8,872 bases of DNA from NCBI GenBank assembly GCA_002171765.1, contig NHDN01000047.1, positions 17,604-26,475 of the forward strand. Reading direction: 5' to 3'. The notes below the pieces were generated by a model that worked only from the letters and a program-made list of their open reading frames with translations, was not told where the DNA came from and made no database searches. Below are positions 7,172 through 8,872 of this stretch, one piece after another. Made by a program: the position numbers and the translations under genes. Position 1 is the stretch's first letter; every line of letters starts with the position of its first letter. The stretch comes from Verrucomicrobia bacterium TMED60 (GTDB lineage Bacteria; Verrucomicrobiota; Verrucomicrobiae; Opitutales; MB11C04).

Positions 7172-8293
7172 ATGCATATTAAAATTACCCTTCTTTTTTT
7201 TGTTGGCTTACTTTGCTTGAAATTAGTGGGGCAAGAATCCAGCCCAATCACCATCAAACATGTAAAAGGGAGGTATTGGCTGGCCAAGCCCGATGGCAAA
7301 TTATTTTTCGCCCACGGAATTACGCATGCCCGTAACCTACATGGCCAACAGGAATTAAATAAATTCTCTAAAGCCTGCAAAGAGATTGGGTTTAATGCTT
7401 ATGGATACGGTTGCCCGGAAGGTTTGCGCAACGACATGCCTTTCGTGGAAAGCTGGAATCACTTGGTTCCTATGTCCTATTACCGCGAAAAAGGGGCCGT
7501 TCAATTTGTCGACATCTTCGATCCCGAGGAACAAGCCAAACTCATTAGTGGCATTAAGTTTTTTTGTCTCCGCAGTCGGAATAATCCAAACACCATAGGA
7601 TACTGTTGGACCGATTTGGGTTCGTGGCCGTTGGAAAATCCTTCGGGTAAAAACTGGGTCGACTACATCCGAAAGCTTCCTGAAGATTCACATGGCCAGC
7701 AAGCATATCGTAAGTTTCTTTCTTCCTGGAAAGGAAAAACCGGTAAAATTCAAGATCTCGCTTTCCTTCGATTGATCGCCAAGGAATATTTTCGAATCGT
7801 AGGTACAACCCAGCGAAAATTCACTCCAGATCACTTGGTCTTTGGGGAACGTTTTGCCTTTAATACCCTCGTACCCGAAGTCTTTGAGGAAATGCTTCCT
7901 TATGTCGATGCCATTGCCATCCAACCCCCTTTTCAGTCCGATTTCCCCAAGGAAAAGTTCGAGGAAATTTACAAGCTTAGTAATAAACCCATCCTGATTT
8001 GTGACTTTGCCGTGCGCTTTTTAGACGGAGATAAAAATATCAGCGGATGGAAACCGGAACCCAATTCAATTGCCGCAGGAAAAGCTTATGCCCAGTACAT
8101 CAAGCAGGCATTCGATACGGGTTATATTGTTGGTTCATTTTGGTGTAACCCCTTGGACTCTGGGCGAGGATTTGGAAAAACTGGAATAAAACAGGGCTTT
8201 TTCGGGGAAAAATTCACCAAACGATCCGGATTGCATGACTCAGTTCGTGAACTTGCCGGTTTGATCAATCAAAGAACACCGGCGAGACCGTAA
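7172..8293 (+). CDS. Secreted GH-A clan, agarase (GH50)-like glycoside hydrolase
   Basis: A 373-residue protein with a signal peptide (about 1-20, cleavage before QESS). It opens with a strand typical of agarase-like barrels, RYWLAKPDGKLFFAHGI (34-50). This is followed by alternating strand/helix elements consistent with a TIM barrel: FNAYGYG (74-80), GYCWTDLGSW (143-152), LVFGERFAF (222-230), DAIAIQPPF (246-254), PILICDFAV (273-281) and YIVGSFWCN (318-326). The layout resembles proteins annotated as agarase or GH50-like in marine planctomycetes and verrucomicrobia. In standard GH-A enzymes the acid/base and nucleophile are Glu at the ends of strands 4 and 7; here those places seem to carry Asp148 and Asp278, with Glu226 on a neighbouring strand. 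It may therefore be a divergent family, or not a retaining hydrolase. It starts 9 bp after the last sulfatase and ends the operon, so a role on the same sulfated glycan is inferred. Confidence 0.6.
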   Translation: MHIKITLLFFVGLLCLKLVGQESSPITIKHVKGRYWLAKPDGKLFFAHGITHARNLHGQQELNKFSKACKEIGFNAYGYGCPEGLRNDMPFVESWNHLVPMSYYREKGAVQFVDIFDPEEQAKLISGIKFFCLRSRNNPNTIGYCWTDLGSWPLENPSGKNWVDYIRKLPEDSHGQQAYRKFLSSWKGKTGKIQDLAFLRLIAKEYFRIVGTTQRKFTPDHLVFGERFAFNTLVPEVFEEMLPYVDAIAIQPPFQSDFPKEKFEEIYKLSNKPILICDFAVRFLDGDKNISGWKPEPNSIAAGKAYAQYIKQAFDTGYIVGSFWCNPLDSGRGFGKTGIKQGFFGEKFTKRSGLHDSVRELAGLINQRTPARP

Positions 8294-8299
8294 GCTCTT

Positions 8300-8722
8300 T
8301 TAGATTATTCTCTTACGCAGTTCACAAAGAATCGTTAAGTATTCTTTTTTTACCATCTTCTCCGCCTGGTCAAAGGGGATGACTACCCTTTTCCGTTCCT
8401 TTTTTTCGGGAAAACTATTTAGGATCTTTTTTACTCTCATCGAATAGATCCTAATTCTCTTTCCATTTTCAGAGGATTTGAAGTCGTAGTGCTTATAGTT
8501 TAACGAGCCCTGTAAACCTGCTTCTTCAAAAGCTTCTCTTTTTGCCTGGATTCGATCGGAACGTTTTTTCGCCCGATTTCCCTTCGGCAATATCCAGGAC
8601 TCTCCTTTACGGCTTGTAACAAGGACAACTTTACCAGTTTCTGTGTAGGCAAAAACTCCGACTTGATAGTCTTTGTTCTCTTCGAGTACCAATCTTTGCT
8701 GATTTTTCTGTATTTTAAGCAT
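8300..8722 (-). CDS. Small Nudix hydrolase (diphosphoinositol/ApnA hydrolase-like)
   Basis: A 140-residue single-domain Nudix protein that would cleave a nucleoside diphosphate linked to another group; the substrate is unknown. The LPKG strand (45-48) and the Nudix box 48-70 are clear: Gly48, then five residues, Arg54 where the first Glu of the consensus lies, then R62-E63-A-F-E66-E67-A-G69-L70. The metal-binding REAFEE part is intact, so activity is likely. Loss of the first Glu is seen in some bacterial relatives of the diphosphoinositol-phosphate/diadenosine polyphosphate branch. The protein is rich in Lys/Arg, with no signal peptide, so it is cytoplasmic. It lies 2 bp after a ribbon-helix-helix gene on the same strand and converges on the polysaccharide operon with a gap of only 6 bp. 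No Shine-Dalgarno sequence is seen. Confidence 0.88.
   Translation of the reverse strand: MLKIQKNQQRLVLEENKDYQVGVFAYTETGKVVLVTSRKGESWILPKGNRAKKRSDRIQAKREAFEEAGLQGSLNYKHYDFKSSENGKRIRIYSMRVKKILNSFPEKKERKRVVIPFDQAEKMVKKEYLTILCELRKRII
8326..8351 (+). terminator. Weak AT-rich terminator-like hairpin for the plus-strand operon
   Basis: AAAGAAT (8326-8332) pairs perfectly with ATTCTTT (8341-8347) across an 8-nt loop, and a T-run extends to 8351. It lies 33 bp after the stop codon of the last plus-strand gene and inside the 3' end of the convergent Nudix gene. The stem has a single G-C pair, so it is thermodynamically weak. It is the only terminator-like structure I see at this end of the operon. 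Confidence 0.25.
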
Positions 8723-8724
8723 AA

Positions 8725-8872
8725 TTATTTTTTGTTTTTGAGAAGTCCCACCACGAGATCCTCGATAATTTGCTGAACGCTTGTATCCTTTTTCACCGCA
8801 TAAATCTTCAGTTTTTTTAAAACCGACTCCTCAAGACGCAAAGATGTGTTCTTGCGTTTTGACTTCTTATTA
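8725..8872 (-). CDS. Ribbon-helix-helix DNA-binding protein, C-terminal part (runs off right edge)
   Basis: The last 48 codons plus a TAA stop of a gene entering from the right edge. The basic start (KKSKRKN) leads into a strand TSLRLEES, then helix VLKKLKIYAVKKD, a turn, and helix TSVQQIIEDLVVGLL. This is the strand-helix-helix pattern of Arc/MetJ/CopG-type regulators and of many antitoxins, which bind operators as dimers through the strand. Such proteins are usually 45-90 residues, so little is missing. The stop codon is 2 bp before the Nudix ATG, so the two genes form one transcription unit and the protein may autoregulate it. No toxin gene is recognisable beside it: the Nudix protein is not a known toxin family. 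Confidence 0.72.
   Translation of the reverse strand, partial: NKKSKRKNTSLRLEESVLKKLKIYAVKKDTSVQQIIEDLVVGLLKNKK

Noticed and set aside
8289..8317. CGTAAG / CTTACG inverted repeat between the convergent genes as a bidirectional terminator
   Set aside because: The stem is only 6 bp with a 17-nt loop, and no T-run follows on either strand.

Overview
The window looks like chromosomal DNA from a marine, light-harvesting, polysaccharide-degrading bacterium. The best guess is the PVC group, most likely Verrucomicrobiota. The guess rests on a proteorhodopsin next to carotenoid genes, facing a tight run of secreted sulfatases and an agarase-like hydrolase, at moderate GC. There is no rRNA or other phylogenetic marker, so the assignment is inference; Bacteroidota and other lineages are not excluded. 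Almost no gene start has a convincing Shine-Dalgarno sequence; leaders are A/T-rich.

Left block (1-2119, minus strand): a phototrophy operon read right to left. Order is proteorhodopsin (GTG start, H+ pump residues present, Gln at the spectral-tuning site, so predicted blue-absorbing), then a crtE-like polyprenyl diphosphate synthase, then the N-terminal part of phytoene desaturase crtI, which runs off the left edge. These would supply the carotenoid precursor of retinal. The later genes (crtB, crtY, blh type) are not in the window. A perfect 13-bp hairpin followed by seven T lies inside the first codons of crtE, where it could attenuate transcription between the opsin and the pigment genes. 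A perfect 10-bp dyad lies in the opsin leader.

Middle (2120-2420): a 301-bp AT-rich divergent intergenic region with candidate promoters for both directions. It is followed by a 91-codon ORF of unknown function that may be the 3' remnant of a larger gene.

Right block (2760-8293, plus strand): three consecutive secreted type I sulfatases and a secreted GH-A/agarase-like protein. The gaps are 8 to 13 bp, so this is very probably one operon. All four proteins carry signal peptides. Together they suggest removal of sulfate esters from, and cleavage of, a sulfated (probably algal) polysaccharide outside the cytoplasm. The three sulfatases are not close copies of each other. The first has Gln where the usual active-site His of the GKWH motif lies, and the second has an unusual CHTTR formylglycine motif. 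The maturation enzyme (FGE or anSME) is not in the window and must act from elsewhere.

Right edge (8300-8872, minus strand): a convergent two-gene unit made of a ribbon-helix-helix DNA-binding protein (partial at the edge) followed 2 bp later by a small Nudix hydrolase whose Nudix box lacks the first Glu.

No mobile element, CRISPR array, tRNA or rRNA was seen. The most notable points are the bracketing of the opsin gene by two RNA/DNA dyads and the variant active sites in the polysaccharide operon.
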